NCBI GenBank assembly: GCA_020746105.1 | Contig: CM036632.1 | Coordinates: 3,472,001 to 3,536,000 of the forward strand | Source: Trogon surrucura | Taxonomy: Eukaryota; Chordata; Aves; Trogoniformes; Trogonidae | Direction of reading: 5' to 3' | Length of the DNA: 64,000 nt | Part shown: positions 61,648 through 64,000 of the stretch, piece after piece | How positions within the stretch are numbered: the first letter of the stretch is position 1 | Layout of the letters: each line of letters begins with the position of its first letter | Program-made: the position numbers and the translations under genes | Notes under the pieces: model-generated | The model's input: only the letters and a program-made list of their open reading frames with translations | The model's database searches: none | What the model was told of the DNA's origin: nothing

Positions 61648-64000
61648 GTATTGTATTCCATGCATTATGTTCACGTTCTATAGTATGACAGAGAGAGGGA
61701 TAAAGATAAATGTTAGACATAAACGAAAGCAGAAAGGTCATTTGTAACAGGTCCTGAGAAGGAAAGGCACATCGTAACCACCGAATTCAACAGAATGGAA
61801 ACCTTAGACAGAGGAAGACGATGCTGGAAAGCAGACAAGGGATGGGGATGTTTCAAGTTGGGTGATGTGGAAGCAGGTTTGACAGGAATCTGCATTTCCC
61901 CACCCTCCCCCCCCAAGGTCTGTAGTTCAAGTGGGTTTGGGAACCTCAATATTCAACCAAACCGCTTCTGCACTCCTGCTGCCGGAGAGAGCCTGGGATC
62001 CCCAACTCCTCCAGGCTTAGTCAGCACCAAGGGACAGCACAGGATTCAAAAGTTCCTTCCTGCAGAGCTCAGCTGGGAAAGGGCAACTGGTGGAGAGGCA
62101 GGAGGGAGGGCTGCCCAACACCAAGGGACCCCGAGCCAGCTCCCGCCCAGCAGCGTCACGTCACAGGAGCACCATGGGCCACGGCATCGCTGGTGACCTG
62201 TGGGTATTGCTATTTGCCGATATCGAAGATCACAGGGAAGGAAAGGCCGGGGCAGAGGATGGGAACAGCAGTGAAACGGTTGGCACGGACACTGGCACAC
62301 GTCTCCATCAGGTCAGATACCAGAGGGGTTGTAGCACCTCAAAGGGAAGCAGCAGCAAAACTGTGTGCTGTGCCTGATTTAAGGCAGCAATCGCCACTTG
62401 TGATCCGTGCTGGCAAGCACGAGGTTTCTGCCAGAGCAGCACAAAGGGCTCCAGAGCCCGGCTTGGATGCTGGGACGCTGCCGGTGCAGCGACCACAGGA
62501 CATCCTCCAGCAAGCTGCTCACACACAGCGGACACGACGGGATGCTTCTCGAAACTGTCACACAGTGGAAAAAGAGCACAAAACCAGGGCAGAGGCTTGC
62601 AGCGCTTGGCTTACACTATTGCTCCCACGAGGCAACGAGGCACACATTCTTCCAAGCACCCAGCCCCTCTGTGACAAAGATACAACCGTGCTCATCTTGG
62701 CTTGCAAGGGAGGAGGTGGTTCAGCTTCACCTTGGAATCAAGAGCAGGGACGGTTCTGTCATCACTTTGCTGTAACAGAGCCAGCCTTGCTCCTGTAACC
62801 AGATGTTGAAGTGTGTTTTGCATGTCAGAGAGTGAACATTTAGCAGCCCAGATTTCTTCCTGAGCCCCTTTGCTCTAGTTCGTTACCTGCTACCCTTTCT
62901 CAGTCCCTCTAAGCCATCCTGAAGGTCACAGCCAGGCTGAAATAAGCAGCAAGAGGGCAGAAACATGAGGCAGTGGCATGGCTAAGCCCGACGCCTTTCC
63001 TGAGCAGCACATGCTGGAGATAGGTCTGTTGCCAGGCACAGGTTCCCCCCAGGAAGCTGGTAGACATGGGCAGGGGTCTCACAGCCCACGGTGTGACAGG
63101 GCAGGGATAGAATTTGCAAGGGTTTACTCGAGCCTGTGGGCAGAGATGTCAGTGGCAGGCAGCCCAAAAGCACAGACGGGCGGCAGGGCTTCGCCTCAAG
63201 CCAGGAGGAACAGCTCAGGGTCTCCATCTCCAACTAACCCAGCCAGGAGAGAAGGTTGTAGGAGCTTTTGCCTTTGCTGCCATGGACTTTGCATTGGGGA
63301 TCACGGAGAGGGCTGAGCTGCGTCTTGGCCAGGGCTTCATTCGGTCCGTGGCACAGATTGTAAACTTTAGTCCCTGCTGAGAGATAAGCTAGGTATGGAT
63401 TTGACCTCCAGGTGAAAGGTTCTTTATCTCATTCTGCCTGGCTGCAGGCCCCAGCAGCTGCTCAGTGCTGGTGTGCCAGCAGCACCGTCTCCCCCACCAC
63501 AGCCCAGGCCCTGGTACACTGCAAAATCCTGGGGGGGAAGATGCTCCAGGGTCTAACTTGGGCTCTGGAAAACCTGGGAAAGGCAGCAAGCCAGAATCAG
63601 GCAGCACCCTGCCATGACAGTGCTACCTCTACATCCAACTGTGGCAGTGTCAAGCTGGGCTACAGGGTCATCATCCGTCGGGGTAAAAGCACGACACGAG
63701 GGTGTTCCTGCTGCTGGCTGAAGACCCCACAATGCTGCCAGCACCCTGGGTTTGGAGCTGCAAGGAGGCCAGTGAGCAGACAGGTACTGCCCAGAGCGAG
63801 GGCTTCTTTCCAAGGGCCGTAAGGAGAAGGGATCAGCATCCATGCGGAGGCAGGTGGCTCCAGCATCGAGTCCTGGAGAAGGGCCAGGAGCAGGTCCTGG
63901 AGGCCTTACCCTTGTTGCTCCCAGGATGCGGAGGACGATCTAGGGTGCAGACAGCAGTGCAGAGCTGCCGTCAAGGGAGATGGGGGGAGCCTTCCTCTTC
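61648..64000 (-). other. Possible 3' untranslated region of the next minus-strand gene
   Basis: Moderate-GC sequence runs to the window edge with no coding exon that I can match to NATD1 or any other family. Several frames are open for 100-200 codons (for example plus 62193-62798) without recognisable protein features. If the poly(A) signal to its left is real, this would be its 3' untranslated region. Confidence 0.25.

Noticed and set aside
62193..62798. 201-codon plus frame near the right edge
   Set aside because: Its translation has no recognisable domain and biased composition, and many competing frames overlap it on both strands.
1..64000. CRISPR arrays, operons, prophage or bacterial mobile elements
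   Set aside because: The window is vertebrate nuclear DNA with spliced genes and CR1 LINEs. No regularly spaced repeat array or bacterial gene layout is present.
1..64000. tRNA, rRNA or snoRNA genes
   Set aside because: No convincing A/B-box pair, cloverleaf or conserved rRNA segment was seen. A covariance-model scan would be needed to exclude small RNAs in introns.

Overview
This 64 kb window is vertebrate nuclear DNA, most likely from a bird. The evidence is interrupted genes with GT-AG introns, three CpG-island promoters, and several CR1 LINE 3' ends, including the (ATTCTATG)n tail typical of avian/sauropsid CR1. Three protein-coding genes can be read by eye: USP22 (minus strand, first coding exon only), DHRS7B (plus strand, complete, 7 coding exons, 324 aa) and TMEM11 (minus strand, complete, 2 coding exons, 193 aa). 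This is the same order and orientation as human 17p11.2 (USP22 - DHRS7B - TMEM11), so the block is conserved synteny.

Layout. Positions 1-18476 are AT-rich and lie downstream of the USP22 exon 1 splice donor, so they are read as USP22 intron 1; no further USP22 exon was recognised. USP22 exon 1 (18477-18602) sits in a very GC-rich island (about 17.7-20.2 kb) with G-tract repeats, triplet repeats and four CCAAT boxes upstream. From about 20.3 to 36.8 kb is an intergenic stretch without a recognisable gene. It holds a CR1 copy with a remnant of the ORF2 C-terminus (28.2-28.6 kb), a small hairpin/tandem repeat beside it, a probable ancient MIR-type SINE (34.1 kb), and GC-richer blocks with open frames of unknown meaning. 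The DHRS7B CpG island is at 37.2-37.85 kb. The gene runs to a stop at 46162, with a 4.6 kb first intron carrying two CR1 fragments. DHRS7B and TMEM11 converge, with stop codons about 4.4 kb apart. TMEM11 has a 7.9 kb intron and a CpG-island promoter at 58.3-59.4 kb that contains three ACTACA..TCCC (ZNF143-type) motifs and a YY1-type site over the start codon. The last 4.5 kb has a good minus-strand poly(A) signal near 61.64 kb. By synteny this could be the 3' end of the next minus-strand gene (NATD1 in mammals), but no coding exon of it is visible.

The three genes are not a pathway. USP22 is a nuclear deubiquitinase (SAGA complex), DHRS7B a peroxisome/ER reductase of ether-lipid synthesis, and TMEM11 a mitochondrial membrane protein. 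They are neighbours by conserved synteny. I found no undescribed biological system here; the points most worth checking are promoter architecture, first-exon/start-codon questions, an ancient SINE remnant and a few unexplained open or structured blocks. Splice coordinates were derived by hand from reading frame and consensus sites. Functional statements come from recognising the protein families.
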